DNA of 64,000 nt from an uncultured Campylobacter sp. (GCF_938039205.1 NZ_CALHVM010000048.1:1-64000); one strand, 5' to 3'. Positions 43,860 through 51,517 are shown, counted from the first letter of the stretch. The notes: a model not told the origin generated them from the sequence alone. Translations and numbers: made by a program.

Positions 43860-43908
43860 CCAAAAACGCGCAAAGTTAAGGCGCGAGTTCTTTAAAAAGG
43901 TTAAAACG

Positions 43909-43995
43909 ATGATTTTGATTTTCTTGATTTTAGGCGTGATGATCGGAACGTTTACGGCGACTTTGGTAGCTTGGATGCTGGGGATGTTTGACTAA
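43909..43995 (+). CDS. 28-residue membrane peptide, first early gene
   Basis: Reads MILIFLILGVMIGTFTATLV then AWMLGMFD; one transmembrane helix. Preceded by AAAAAGG. It is the first frame after the early promoter. Unknown function; it could be a superinfection or membrane-targeting peptide. Confidence 0.6.
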   Translation: MILIFLILGVMIGTFTATLVAWMLGMFD

Positions 43996-44186
43996 AAGCG
44001 CGTGAAAGCTTGGCACCTTTGCCCGGTAAGTTCGCAGGTTTTCTTGCTGCAATTTTCGCAAATCGCGATGATGGGCTTGTCGTTTTTAAAGCCTATTTGG
44101 GCTTGGCGTTTCGTATAGCCGTCTTTGAAATGAAGGACGCACTCGAAATTTTTAAACGTAGTCGGAATTCTAGCTTGGAAAATACG
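43992..44186 (-). pseudogene. Zinc-finger-like frame, second part of a possibly interrupted minus-strand gene
   Basis: Open for 64 codons in the same frame as the 34-codon ORF upstream, separated from it by one TAG (44187-44189). It reads FQARIPTTFKNFECVLHF and ends with ICENCSKKTCELTGQRC, a four-cysteine zinc-binding pattern. No start codon of its own is obvious. Either the TAG interrupts a 98-residue membrane-anchored zinc protein or the second part is translated by reinitiation. Confidence 0.45.
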
Positions 44187-44291
44187 CTAAGCCGAGTATG
44201 AGCCAAAGCCGAAGCCGCCGATAAAACCGACGATAAAGGCGTGTGTAACGTCGCCGAAAATATCGGCTAAAAAATTTAAAAAAACTTCCAT
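44187..44291 (-). CDS. 34-residue membrane peptide on the minus strand within the early region
   Basis: Reads MEVFLNFLADIFGDVTHAFI then VGFIGGFGFGSYSA, one hydrophobic helix. It has AAAGG 8 nt before the ATG and a TATAAT on the minus strand at 44315-44320, so it looks like a self-contained unit transcribed against the early operon. It may be the N-terminal part of the zinc-finger frame that follows. Confidence 0.5.
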   Translation of the reverse strand: MEVFLNFLADIFGDVTHAFIVGFIGGFGFGSYSA

Positions 44292-44336
44292 CTAAAAGCC
44301 TTTTTTTAGATGAGATTATACCAAAAAGGACGAAAA

Positions 44337-44576
44337 ATGAAACTTCAAAACGCGGTTAAGCTCTTAAAAGAGTTCGGAGAGGTCAAGGAGCACGAATGCG
44401 GCGCAAGCGTCGAGATCGGGGCTAAAACTTACGGCGCGCTAACAAATTGCGGCGAGGATGCGGTTTTGTATCTCTTTGAGGAAACTAAAGACGAGCGCGG
44501 CGGGATATATTTTAGCTTGATTGGCTCGCTTAAGCAGATGCGCGAACGCTTGCAAGATCTACAAAGGGCGGCCTAA
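44337..44576 (+). CDS. Small early protein, 79 residues
   Basis: Start at ATG 44337 behind AAAAAGGACGAAAA. Mixed alpha/beta sequence (LQNAVKLLKEFGEVKEHECG, SVEIGAKTYGALTNC, YFSLIGSLKQMRERLQDL). No family recognised. Part of the chain of small early genes, each with an AAAGGATAAAAG-type ribosome site. Confidence 0.7.
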   Translation: MKLQNAVKLLKEFGEVKEHECGASVEIGAKTYGALTNCGEDAVLYLFEETKDERGGIYFSLIGSLKQMRERLQDLQRAA

Positions 44577-44598
44577 GCTGCCCCAAAAAGGATAAAAG

Positions 44599-44799
44599 AT
44601 GAAAAAAATCAAGATTTTAAAAAAGCTTTTAAAGCTGGAGCAAGAGCTAAATGCGATTGATGCGGTGCTTAGTAATGTATATAACGCTCAACGTAGCATC
44701 GAGGCCAAGAAAAAGGAGCTGGTCGCCATGCTAGGCACGAAACCTAGCAAAAGCGTTAAGAAAATAGCTAAGAAATTTAAAGGCTATAAAGAGGAGTGA
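44599..44799 (+). CDS. Small coiled-coil early protein, 66 residues
   Basis: Strongly basic and helical: MKKIKILKKLLKLEQELNAI and KKKELVAMLGTKPSKSVKKI. Preceded by AAAAAGGATAAAAG, the same ribosome-site module as its neighbours. Function unknown. Confidence 0.7.
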   Translation: MKKIKILKKLLKLEQELNAIDAVLSNVYNAQRSIEAKKKELVAMLGTKPSKSVKKIAKKFKGYKEE

Positions 44800-44807
44800 G
44801 GGCAAGG

Positions 44808-44975
44808 TTAATGGGAGTGTGTGTTGTCCGCTTTGCGGCCTAACGCATCTTTAGTAGTCTTTAACTCTTCCTCAAGAGCTCGAACCGCTTTTTTGAGCTT
44901 GGCAACGTCGGCTTTGAGTTGCTCAAGCTCGACCTGGTCTAGGATTTTGACAGTTTCTTCTATGTTGGTATCCAT
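44808..44975 (-). CDS. 55-residue coiled-coil protein on the minus strand
   Basis: Reads MDTNIEETVKILDQVELEQL, then a heptad-rich helix (KADVAKLKKAVRALEEEL) and a short polar tail ending NTHSH. AAAAGGA precedes the ATG by 8 nt and a minus-strand TATAAT lies at 45014-45019. Convergent with the 66-residue gene and opposed to the early operon. Function unknown. Confidence 0.7.
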   Translation of the reverse strand: MDTNIEETVKILDQVELEQLKADVAKLKKAVRALEEELKTTKDALGRKADNTHSH

Positions 44976-45062
44976 AGATAAGTCCTTTTAGTTGAATTTG
45001 TTTTGGCGAATGGATTATAACGAAAAAGGGCTTTTTTATGAGTATTTTTGAAAGGATAAAAG

Positions 45063-45356
45063 ATGAAACGAGACAAATTTATAAATGAGATTTTAGGGTT
45101 AGAGGCGGCTCAAAAAGTTAACGAGAGCGGCTACGTAATCATCTCAAAACAGCGATACAAGAGACTTACGGCGGTGTATGCTAGTTTTAAAAAATTGCTT
45201 CCCACTCGCTTAAGTCGCAAGGCTCATCGTGATCCTCGTCATCCCAAAGGTCAAAGCCCGTGTAGCCGTGATAAACGTCGTCTGCGGCTAATGACGCGTT
45301 GGCATACGTTCCGTAAAGCTCGTCATTTACAAAGAGCCCAAAATGTCCGTAACTAA
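45063..45356 (+). CDS. Small early protein, C-terminus doubtful
   Basis: GAAAGGATAAAAG gives a good start at 45063. The first about 45 residues (MKRDKFINEILGLEAAQKVN, SGYVIISKQRYKRLTAVY) look protein-like; the remainder (Arg/His-rich) lies over the minus-strand gene at 45187-45405 and looks like antisense reading. Probably a gene whose true 3' end was replaced. Confidence 0.5.
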   Translation: MKRDKFINEILGLEAAQKVNESGYVIISKQRYKRLTAVYASFKKLLPTRLSRKAHRDPRHPKGQSPCSRDKRRLRLMTRWHTFRKARHLQRAQNVRN

Positions 45357-45405
45357 GCGGCGCGATAAAAAAGCTTATTTCGTCGTTGATCTCGTAGCGG
45401 TATTT
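45187..45405 (-). CDS. 72-residue acidic protein on the minus strand
   Basis: Start at ATG 45405 behind AAAAAGGAGC. Reads MKYRYEINDEISFFIAPLSY, with an Asp/Glu-rich end (WDDEDHDEPCDLSEWEAIF). A TAAAAT -10-like box lies upstream on the minus strand (about 45455-45460). Its sequence resembles small phage or conjugative-element proteins of unknown role. Confidence 0.65.
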   Translation of the reverse strand, partial: KYRYEINDEISFFIAPLSYGHFGLFVNDELYGTYANASLAADDVYHGYTGFDLWDDEDHDEPCDLSEWEAIF

Positions 45406-45496
45406 CATTGTTTTAGCTCCTTTTTGGGTCGTTGATTTTGCACTCAAATTTTACCCAAAAAAGGGGCTTAAAGAGCGAAATTTGAAAGGATAAAAG

Positions 45497-45703
45497 ATGA
45501 CAAAAGACGAGTTTAAACAAGAGGCATATTTGAATATCGCGGTCAATGAGGAGCTGGAGCGCGAGATCGCCAGGCGAAAAACGATCTGCCAAAAGATAAT
45601 CAAGTTAATAAATAGCGATTTGGGCGAGGAGTTTTTGCAAGACTGCGAGGATTTTAAGGATGCGATGCAGAAATTTGAGCTCAAATACGGCTTTTTGATT
45701 TGA
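45497..45703 (+). CDS. Small helical early protein, 68 residues
   Basis: Preceded by GAAAGGATAAAAG. Helical, acidic-basic composition (MTKDEFKQEAYLNIAVNEEL, CQKIIKLINSDLGEEFLQD). No family recognised. Confidence 0.7.
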   Translation: MTKDEFKQEAYLNIAVNEELEREIARRKTICQKIIKLINSDLGEEFLQDCEDFKDAMQKFELKYGFLI

Positions 45704-45726
45704 AATTTAAAGGAGGAGGCGAGTTA

Positions 45727-45960
45727 ATGAAAACTCTAGCGCAGTTAATTTACGAAAAAACGAGATGGACGATGAAGGACTACTGCGAAATGCGCGGGAT
45801 CAAAAGCACGGGCGGCTTAAAAGGCGGATACGTAAGTAAGGAGAACGCGAAAATACTAGAAAGCGACGGGATCGAGTGGCGCGCGGCTAAAAACGTCCGA
45901 GTGGGCGACGGCACTTGCGCGGGATATGTCTTTTTGAACAAAAACAAGAAAGCGAGCTAA
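45727..45960 (+). CDS. Small early protein, HTH-like, 77 residues
   Basis: ATG 45727 follows AAAGGAGGAGG. The stretch TLAQLIYEKTRWTMKDYCEM and RGIKSTGGLKGGYVSKENAK suggests a compact helical DNA-binding fold such as a phage-associated CI-like or middle regulator, but assignment is weak. Confidence 0.6.
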   Translation: MKTLAQLIYEKTRWTMKDYCEMRGIKSTGGLKGGYVSKENAKILESDGIEWRAAKNVRVGDGTCAGYVFLNKNKKAS

Positions 45961-45964
45961 AAAA

Positions 45965-46153
45965 ATGCTAAATAAAAAAGCGGTTGATTTTGCGATATTT
46001 CAAGCAAAAATGGCGATGGTGGGGTTTGAGGTTAAACTAACTCCAAAGGGCGAGATCCGCGGGATTAAACGCGGCGCAAAGCTAGGCAAAGCGGAGGCAA
46101 AAAGTGCGAATAATCCAAATTTTAAAACAAATTCTCTCGCATCGCTCAGTTGA
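45965..46153 (+). CDS. Small basic early protein, 62 residues
   Basis: MLNKKAVDFAIFQAKMAMVG and a Lys/Ala-rich tail. Overlaps the next small ORF by 50 nt. Function unknown. Confidence 0.5.
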   Translation: MLNKKAVDFAIFQAKMAMVGFEVKLTPKGEIRGIKRGAKLGKAEAKSANNPNFKTNSLASLS

Positions 46154-46295
46154 GCCGTGCCGAGCAAAGGAAAAGGATAGGAAATTTAAAGGAGCGAGCG
46201 GCGCGATCTTTAGCAGGTCGCACTACTACGTAAATGCGGACGGCTTCATCGCGTGCAGGCTAGGCGGCGCGATCGTGGATATAAAGGAAAAATAA
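46104..46295 (+). CDS. Small early protein, 63 residues, GTG start
   Basis: GGAGG lies 6 nt before the GTG at 46104. The C-terminal half (GAIFSRSHYYVNADGFIACR) looks like a compact beta unit; the N-terminal part overlaps the preceding gene. Function unknown. Confidence 0.45.
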   Translation: MRIIQILKQILSHRSVEPCRAKEKDRKFKGASGAIFSRSHYYVNADGFIACRLGGAIVDIKEK

Positions 46296-46540
46296 TGCTA
46301 ATTCAAAATTTGAAACGATTTTTTGAGGTTAAGTCGGGGATCGAGAGGATAGAGGAGCAGATAAAAGAGCTTAAAGAGGATAAAAAAAGCTACCTTGAAA
46401 CTCTAGAAAACCTAGAGCGCGAGCTAAAGCGAGAGCTGAACACGGACGACTTATCGGACGTCCAAATTTCGCACGGGCTCAAGATGTCCGTCGAGGTTGT
46501 CAAAAAAGAGGACAAAGACAAAGAGGTGGGCAATGAGTAA
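46295..46540 (+). CDS. Coiled-coil early protein, 81 residues
   Basis: ATG 46295 follows AAAGGAAAA and shares its A with the previous stop (TAATG). Long heptad helix (GIERIEEQIKELKEDKKSYL, ETLENLERELKRELN). Overlaps the next start by 8 nt. Confidence 0.7.
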   Translation: MLIQNLKRFFEVKSGIERIEEQIKELKEDKKSYLETLENLERELKRELNTDDLSDVQISHGLKMSVEVVKKEDKDKEVGNE

Positions 46541-46727
46541 AAAAATAAGCGATGCGTTAAAAAACGCCAAAGACGAGATCAAAGAGCTAATCGCCTCATT
46601 TTTCGAGGAGATTGAAGCCGATCTTGATGAGCTTGCCGAGCTCGTGGAACAAAACGAAACAGAGCAGGCGGGCGACCTAATCACTGAAATCAAACAAAAA
46701 ATGGATAGTTGGCTCGCGGTGCAGTAG
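46533..46727 (+). CDS. Acidic helical early protein, 64 residues
   Basis: ATG 46533 behind AAAGAGGTGGG, overlapping the preceding gene. Very acidic helix (IASFFEEIEADLDELAELVE). It abuts the Rep gene start with no gap, so the two are probably coupled. Function unknown; possibly a Rep accessory. Confidence 0.7.
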   Translation: MSKKISDALKNAKDEIKELIASFFEEIEADLDELAELVEQNETEQAGDLITEIKQKMDSWLAVQ

Positions 46728-47633
46728 ATGAAGCCCAAAACGCCTAAATTTAGCGCAGAGGACATTGTCGATTGCGGGATAGATAGCATCCGTTTTGTGA
46801 TGCCTAAGGCCACGCTAAACGGCTTTTTAAAAAAGATTGAACTTTTGGGAAAGCTGCGGCTAATAAGCCGAAATAAAACGGTCAAGGATTATGCGGAGTA
46901 TAAATTTAAGGGCGCAAATAAGCCGCTTTTTGATGCGGACGAAAAGCACCCCTTTAAAATCCGCTATGTCAGCTTTAAGCGCGGCACGAAAAGCTTAAGT
47001 AATACGATGTTGGTGGTCGAAAACTCTAGCGAGTTAAACGATCTTTGCAAGAAGCGTAAAAAGCCCTTTGGCTATTACGTTTGCGTTGTATTTGCTGGGC
47101 TATTTCAGCCTAGCAGGGATATTTTTAAAGAGACTTACCGAATTTTGGGCAAGTTTTTACGGCGTTTTAAACCTTATAGTTGGGATGTCGCGGTGGATTT
47201 TAAAGACCCTTGCGACGTGAATTCTAAAGCCAAAGGCAAATTTAAAGAGTCCGTAAAAGAGTGTGCCGATGACGTGATCAGTTTTAAAACTAGCATTTAC
47301 GCCAATCGCGGACTAAAAAGCGGGAAGTTTTACGCCGTGGATAAGGTTTGTTTATACGACAAATTCGAAAAGCAAACGAACTACCACAAGCAAAAAATAG
47401 ACGAGAAATTTAAGGACTGGAAGCGCCTTGAAGTTACGTTTCGGCTCAAGGGTAAATTTATGGATTTTATTGAAAACGAAAACTTTAAGGAGTACGTTGA
47501 GGTGATGGACGAGATCGCGGATAAGCTCACGGGCGAGTTTCCTTTTGGCGTCTATCTTGGCAAATTTAACGAACAAATCGCATATTTCAGGGATATGCGC
47601 AAGCGATTAAATTTAAGCAAAACTATTTTTTAA
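46728..47633 (+). CDS. Putative rolling-circle replication initiator (Rep_trans-like)
   Basis: 301 residues. Although divergent, it has the layout of replication initiation factors of filamentous phages, RstA-like proteins and some ICE/plasmids (Rep_trans, PF02486): early strand GIDSIRFVMP, central acidic strand SWDVAVDFKD, the KVCLYDKFEKQ (YDK) segment and the late WKRLEVTFRLKGKF strand. Such proteins nick the origin with a tyrosine and start rolling-circle copying. If right, the element replicates autonomously after excision. Assignment is by motif pattern, not proven. Confidence 0.6.
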   Translation: MKPKTPKFSAEDIVDCGIDSIRFVMPKATLNGFLKKIELLGKLRLISRNKTVKDYAEYKFKGANKPLFDADEKHPFKIRYVSFKRGTKSLSNTMLVVENSSELNDLCKKRKKPFGYYVCVVFAGLFQPSRDIFKETYRILGKFLRRFKPYSWDVAVDFKDPCDVNSKAKGKFKESVKECADDVISFKTSIYANRGLKSGKFYAVDKVCLYDKFEKQTNYHKQKIDEKFKDWKRLEVTFRLKGKFMDFIENENFKEYVEVMDEIADKLTGEFPFGVYLGKFNEQIAYFRDMRKRLNLSKTIF

Positions 47634-47644
47634 AGGGGTAAAAA

Positions 47645-47821
47645 GTGGGAAAATTTAACGTAGATGAGCACATAAAGGCGCTTAAGGTTTGTAAATACTT
47701 CACGATCGAAGGTATAGAAAATTTAATCAAAAGGTATCCGAACGAGGAGCATATAAAAATCGCCATGCAGATCAAGGCGAAAAACGAAAAGCCGATCGAG
47801 GGCGCGGCAAACGAGGAGTGA
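47645..47821 (+). CDS. Small early protein, 58 residues, GTG start
   Basis: AAAGGGG precedes a GTG at 47645. Reads MGKFNVDEHIKALKVCKYFT, IENLIKRYPNEEHIKIAMQI and an acidic tail. It lies between Rep and the HTH gene; its TGA is 2 nt before the next ATG. Function unknown. Confidence 0.65.
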   Translation: MGKFNVDEHIKALKVCKYFTIEGIENLIKRYPNEEHIKIAMQIKAKNEKPIEGAANEE

Positions 47822-47823
47822 AA

Positions 47824-48006
47824 ATGCATCAAAATCAAATAAATTTTATCAGCTACGCGCAGGCGGCAAAAATGCTAGGCGTTGCGGTAGTGACGATCAA
47901 GAAAAGGGCGCAAAAAGGGATTATCAAGCGCTACGCCGTAACTGGCCGCAGCGTGTTTGTCGATAAAGACGAGATTTTAGAGATGATTAGAGGTAAAGAG
48001 GCATGA
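47824..48006 (+). CDS. Helix-turn-helix excisionase-like protein
   Basis: 60 residues with a winged-helix/MerR-like fold: FISYAQAAKMLGVAVVTIKK followed by KGIIKRYAVTGRSVFVDKDE. This is the DNA-binding domain type found in excisionases and AlpA-like regulators of prophages and satellites. It overlaps the methylase gene by 4 nt. Confidence 0.75.
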   Translation: MHQNQINFISYAQAAKMLGVAVVTIKKRAQKGIIKRYAVTGRSVFVDKDEILEMIRGKEA

Positions 48007-48938
48007 ACGTGATAAATCAAGTCGTAGCGGACGATTATGCCATTTATAACGGCGACAGCTGCGAAGTAGTTAAGGCTCTAAATGATGAGAGCGTAGGCTA
48101 TATCATTTACTCGCCGCCGTTTGATAGCCTTTACACTTATTCAAATTCCGATCGAGATATGGGCAACTCCGAAAAGGGCGAATTTATGGAGCATTTTGCG
48201 TTTTTAGCAAAAGAGCTATTTCGTATCCTAAAAAGCGGGCGGCTCATGAGTTTTCACTGCATGAATTTGCCGACTTCAAAGGTTAGAGACGGCTTTATCG
48301 GGATTCGCGATTTTAGGGGCGAGCTGATACGCCTTTTTGAGAGCGTGGGCTTTATTTTTCACTCTGAGGTTTGCATCTGGAAAGATCCCGTAATCGCTCA
48401 GCAACGCACCAAGGCGCTCGGCCTGCTTCATAAGCAGCTCGTAAAAGATAGCGCAATGAGCCGCCAAGGGATACCCGACTACCTCGTCACGATGAGAAAA
48501 CCGGGCATAAACGCCGAGCCGATCGAGGGCGGACTAAAATACTACTGCGGCGACGGTGCGCCGATCGCGTCTAAATTTGACGAAGAAAAAGGCAACCTAA
48601 ACCGCGGGAGTATCGAAGTATGGCAAAGATACGCGAGCCCGGTTTGGATGGACATCAACCCAAGCAACACGCTAAGCCTAAAAGGTAGCCGCGACGACGA
48701 GGACGAGAAGCATATTTGTCCTCTCCAGCTTGACGTTATAGAGCGCGCGCTTCAGCTATGGACGAACGAGGGCGACGTCGTATTTACTCCGTTTTTGGGT
48801 ATCGGCAGCGAGGTTTATCAATCCCTAAAAATGAACCGCAAGGGGATAGGCATCGAGCTAAAGAGCTCTTATTTTAACGTTGCGGCGAAAAACTGCGAGC
48901 TAGCCTTGCGAGAACGCGCCCAAGGGTCGCTCTTTTAA
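48003..48938 (+). CDS. DNA methyltransferase (N4-cytosine/N6-adenine class)
   Basis: 311 residues. The catalytic SPPF motif is at residues 37-40 and the SAM-binding motif (VVFTPFLGIGSEVYQSLKMNRK, split) near the C-terminus, the permuted order of beta-class methylases. No restriction endonuclease gene lies next to it, so it is a solitary phage-type methylase, probably protecting the element's DNA or marking its replication. It is followed by a 95-residue protein and a helicase, suggesting a functional trio. Confidence 0.88.
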   Translation: MNVINQVVADDYAIYNGDSCEVVKALNDESVGYIIYSPPFDSLYTYSNSDRDMGNSEKGEFMEHFAFLAKELFRILKSGRLMSFHCMNLPTSKVRDGFIGIRDFRGELIRLFESVGFIFHSEVCIWKDPVIAQQRTKALGLLHKQLVKDSAMSRQGIPDYLVTMRKPGINAEPIEGGLKYYCGDGAPIASKFDEEKGNLNRGSIEVWQRYASPVWMDINPSNTLSLKGSRDDEDEKHICPLQLDVIERALQLWTNEGDVVFTPFLGIGSEVYQSLKMNRKGIGIELKSSYFNVAAKNCELALRERAQGSLF

Positions 48939-48947
48939 AGGCCGGCA

Positions 48948-49235
48948 GTGGATAAGGCAAAAGAAATCCAAGACTTCTACGCTAGCAAAGTTAAAGCCGA
49001 GTGTAAGCCTGAGATTAGGCGATACAGCGCGCTTCAAATGGCATTTTTCAAAGCAAAGAGATCGGGCGAGGACATAAGCGTCCTAAAACAAGAGCTAGAA
49101 AACGCGAGGCGCGAAGCGATGAGAAAAGCGATCGGATGTTTGGACGAGCATGAGCATTTTGAGGTGATCGCCACATTAAGCGATAACGGCAAAATCCGCT
49201 CAATGCCCGACTTTTTCAAGAATTGTATTATTTGA
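48948..49235 (+). CDS. Helical protein between methylase and helicase
   Basis: 95 residues from a GTG at 48948 with AAAGG upstream. Helical (AKEIQDFYASKVKAECKPEI, ISVLKQELENARREAMRKAI). No family recognised. It ends just before the helicase ATG. Confidence 0.65.
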   Translation: MDKAKEIQDFYASKVKAECKPEIRRYSALQMAFFKAKRSGEDISVLKQELENARREAMRKAIGCLDEHEHFEVIATLSDNGKIRSMPDFFKNCII

Positions 49236-49249
49236 TAAAGGGAAATTTT

Positions 49250-50752
49250 ATGCAAGATGGTAAAAACTACGGCGCGGCCGACACGCCGCGATGTGCTTTA
49301 GGTGGGTCGAGGGAGCGTAGCTCCTCGTCGCAAAGGGTGGCTTTGCCGTCCTGCGAAGTAAAAAACTATGAGGACTTTTTAAAGACGAAACAAAAACGCG
49401 CAAGCTTTAAAAGCATCGAAATATCGCGAGACGAGCTAAACGACGCGCTGTTTGATTATCAAAAGGATCTCGTCTATCTCGCGCTTAAAAAGGGGCATTT
49501 TGCGATATTTGCGATGACGGGTAGCGGTAAAACCGTGATGCAAGGCGAGTGGGCTTATCAAATTTGGCAAAAAGAACTCGCGCCCGTGCTGATCGTGACG
49601 CCTCTTGCCGTTGCATTTCAAAGTATCGAGGAGATAAAACATATCCTAGGCTACGACGTTAAATTTTGCGAAAGCGCGGACGACGTGATAAACGGGATAA
49701 ACATTACCAACTATGAAAAGTTGGATAAATTTGACCCGGATGCGTTTGTCGCGCTAGTCCTGGACGAGAGCTCAAGGCTAAAAAGCTATACCTCGGCCAC
49801 GCGAAATTTAATCATCGAAAACTACAAACACACGCCCTATAAGCTCGCTTGCTCGGCCACTCCAAGCCCGAACGACTACACGGAACTAGGCAATCACACG
49901 GAGTTTTTAAATGTGATGAGCTTATCCGAAATGCTCTCGATGTATTTCGTGCATGACGGCGGTGATACGTCTGAATGGATACTCAAAGGCCACGCGGTTA
50001 AGCCGTTTTGGAAATTTATCAGCTCGTGGGCGGTGTTTTTCACAAAGCCCTCCGATCTAGGGTATAGCGCGGAAGAGGACGCTAAATTTAAGCTACCGCC
50101 GTTAAAAATGCAGCACGTCGAAGTTGAAAGCCAAAGCAAGGACTCGCTTTTTGCGATAGCCGCACAAACCTTGCAAGAGCGCAGGCAAGCCAAAAAAGAC
50201 AGCCTGGAGCAAAGATGCGAAAAAGTGGCTGAGATCTGCAATGCGTCAAACGAGAATTTTTTGATTTGGTGCGAGCTAAACGACGAGGGCGCGATGCTCA
50301 AAAAGCTAGTGGCGGGTAGCGTGGAGATCAAGGGAAGCGATAGCGACGAGTTTAAGGCGCGCGCGATGAGCGATTTTGCAAACGGCAAAATAAAATGCCT
50401 CATCACAAAGCCCAAGATCGCGGGTTTTGGCATGAACTGGCAAAAACACTGTGCAAACGTGATCTATGCCTCGCTATCGGATAGCTTTGAGGGATTTTTC
50501 CAAAGCTTGCGCCGCGTCTATCGTTACGGCCAAACGCGGGAAGTGACCTGCTATATCATCACGAGCGAAGTCGAGGCAAACGTGCTAGCAAATATCCGCC
50601 GCAAAGAGGCTGAATTTTATAAGATGATCGAGGGCTGTTTGGAGCAAACGCGCGAGCTGGTGCTAAGCGAGATCAAGCGCGTAAGCCGAGAAAAAAGCGA
50701 ATATAACCCGAGCGTAGCGATGAGCTTGCCGGAGTTTTTGAGAGTGGGATAA
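49250..50752 (+). CDS. SNF2/DEAD-like helicase
   Basis: 500 residues from ATG 49250 (AAAGGGAAATTTT upstream). Superfamily 2 motifs: Q-like LFDYQKDLV, Walker A MTGSGKT, motif Ia VLIVTPLA, DEAH-like LVLDESSRLK, SAT (ACSATPSPNDY), and C-terminal motifs V-VI (GFGMNWQKHCANVIYASLS, QSLRRVYRYGQTREV). Phage helicases of this type pair with DNA methylases in many prophages. Residues about 5-35 (Arg/Ser/Ala/Pro-rich) are atypical and coincide with a DNA palindrome at 49308-49327. Confidence 0.9.
   Translation: MQDGKNYGAADTPRCALGGSRERSSSSQRVALPSCEVKNYEDFLKTKQKRASFKSIEISRDELNDALFDYQKDLVYLALKKGHFAIFAMTGSGKTVMQGEWAYQIWQKELAPVLIVTPLAVAFQSIEEIKHILGYDVKFCESADDVINGINITNYEKLDKFDPDAFVALVLDESSRLKSYTSATRNLIIENYKHTPYKLACSATPSPNDYTELGNHTEFLNVMSLSEMLSMYFVHDGGDTSEWILKGHAVKPFWKFISSWAVFFTKPSDLGYSAEEDAKFKLPPLKMQHVEVESQSKDSLFAIAAQTLQERRQAKKDSLEQRCEKVAEICNASNENFLIWCELNDEGAMLKKLVAGSVEIKGSDSDEFKARAMSDFANGKIKCLITKPKIAGFGMNWQKHCANVIYASLSDSFEGFFQSLRRVYRYGQTREVTCYIITSEVEANVLANIRRKEAEFYKMIEGCLEQTRELVLSEIKRVSREKSEYNPSVAMSLPEFLRVG
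49308..49327. repeat. Palindrome inside the helicase N-terminus
   Basis: CGAGGGAGCGTAGCTCCTCG forms a hairpin with arms GGAGC/GCTCC around a GTA loop, embedded in-frame in a low-complexity N-terminal region. A similar GTA-loop hairpin (TTTTCGC-GTA-GCGAAAA) lies at 38915-38931 before the tape measure gene. Confidence 0.5.
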
Positions 50753-50903
50753 AAGACGCATATATCTGAATATATTTTCCCAAAGATTTGGAAGCATATG
50801 GATCAGATTAACGCTAAATTGTTTCAACAAAAAACAAAGCGGGCTTTTTGACTTTAGCGGCTCGTCGCTAAAAGACGGTTTTTGTAAAATTTAAGGAGCG
50901 AAC

Positions 50904-51101
50904 ATGGAAGAACTAGAAGCGAAGCTAAAAGCGGCGCAAGAGGAGATCACGATGTTAAGGCGCAAAAAAGTAGTGATGCCCTCTCGTGCAGCCCAATTGC
51001 TAGGCGAGATTAAAAGGATGGCTCAAAAAGGACTAGATGCCAAAACGATGACTACAAAAGACGAAAAACTAAGAGGGATAGTCAAAAAGATTAAGGATTG
51101 A
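50904..51101 (+). CDS. Small coiled-coil protein, 65 residues
   Basis: AAGGAGCGAAC gives a clear start. N-terminal heptad helix (EELEAKLKAAQEEITMLRRK) and a basic tail. The 151-nt gap before it (50753-50903) shows no gene. Confidence 0.65.
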   Translation: MEELEAKLKAAQEEITMLRRKKVVMPSRAAQLLGEIKRMAQKGLDAKTMTTKDEKLRGIVKKIKD

Positions 51102-51105
51102 TGAT

Positions 51106-51504
51106 ATGAGAGAGATAAAATTTAGAGCTTATTACAAGGCAGATAAAAGGATATACGAAGTTTTATATCTTGACTTTGCAAGCAATGAATTAAGATTATG
51201 GGATGAGGAGACGGAGTTTGATTTCGAGTGCTCTTTTGAAGATGTCGAGCTTATGCAATACACAGGGCTAAAGGATCAAAATAATGCGGAAATTTACGAG
51301 AGCTACATCGTCAAATTTGACCCGCAGTCTCCTTGTGGCGATGAATTTTATAATCCGCGAGACGGCGAGATAGGCGAGGTGATTCTTGATTTCGGAAGTT
51401 TCGTCGTTAGGCCGATTGATAAAAAGCGGGAGGATTTGCGATTTTCCTTCAGTGAGCTCGGCGATTGGGTAGTCGTCGGCAATATTTTCGAAAATAAAAT
51501 TTAA
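51106..51504 (+). CDS. YopX-family phage protein
   Basis: 132 residues beginning MREIKFRAYYKADKRIYEVL, the characteristic start of YopX proteins, with LMQYTGLKDQNNAEIYESYI and the C-terminal VVVGNIFEN. Members are widespread in prophages of Firmicutes and Epsilonproteobacteria; function unknown. Confidence 0.88.
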   Translation: MREIKFRAYYKADKRIYEVLYLDFASNELRLWDEETEFDFECSFEDVELMQYTGLKDQNNAEIYESYIVKFDPQSPCGDEFYNPRDGEIGEVILDFGSFVVRPIDKKREDLRFSFSELGDWVVVGNIFENKI

Positions 51505-51517
51505 TAGAGGCCAAAAA

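Noticed and set aside
44010..44201. Plus-strand 63-codon frame
   Set aside because: No ribosome site; the opposite strand carries a cysteine-rich zinc motif and a promoter, so the plus reading is likely antisense.
48003..50752. Restriction-modification or BREX/DISARM-like system from methylase plus helicase
   Set aside because: No nuclease, phospholipase or specificity gene nearby; the pair is common in prophage early regions.
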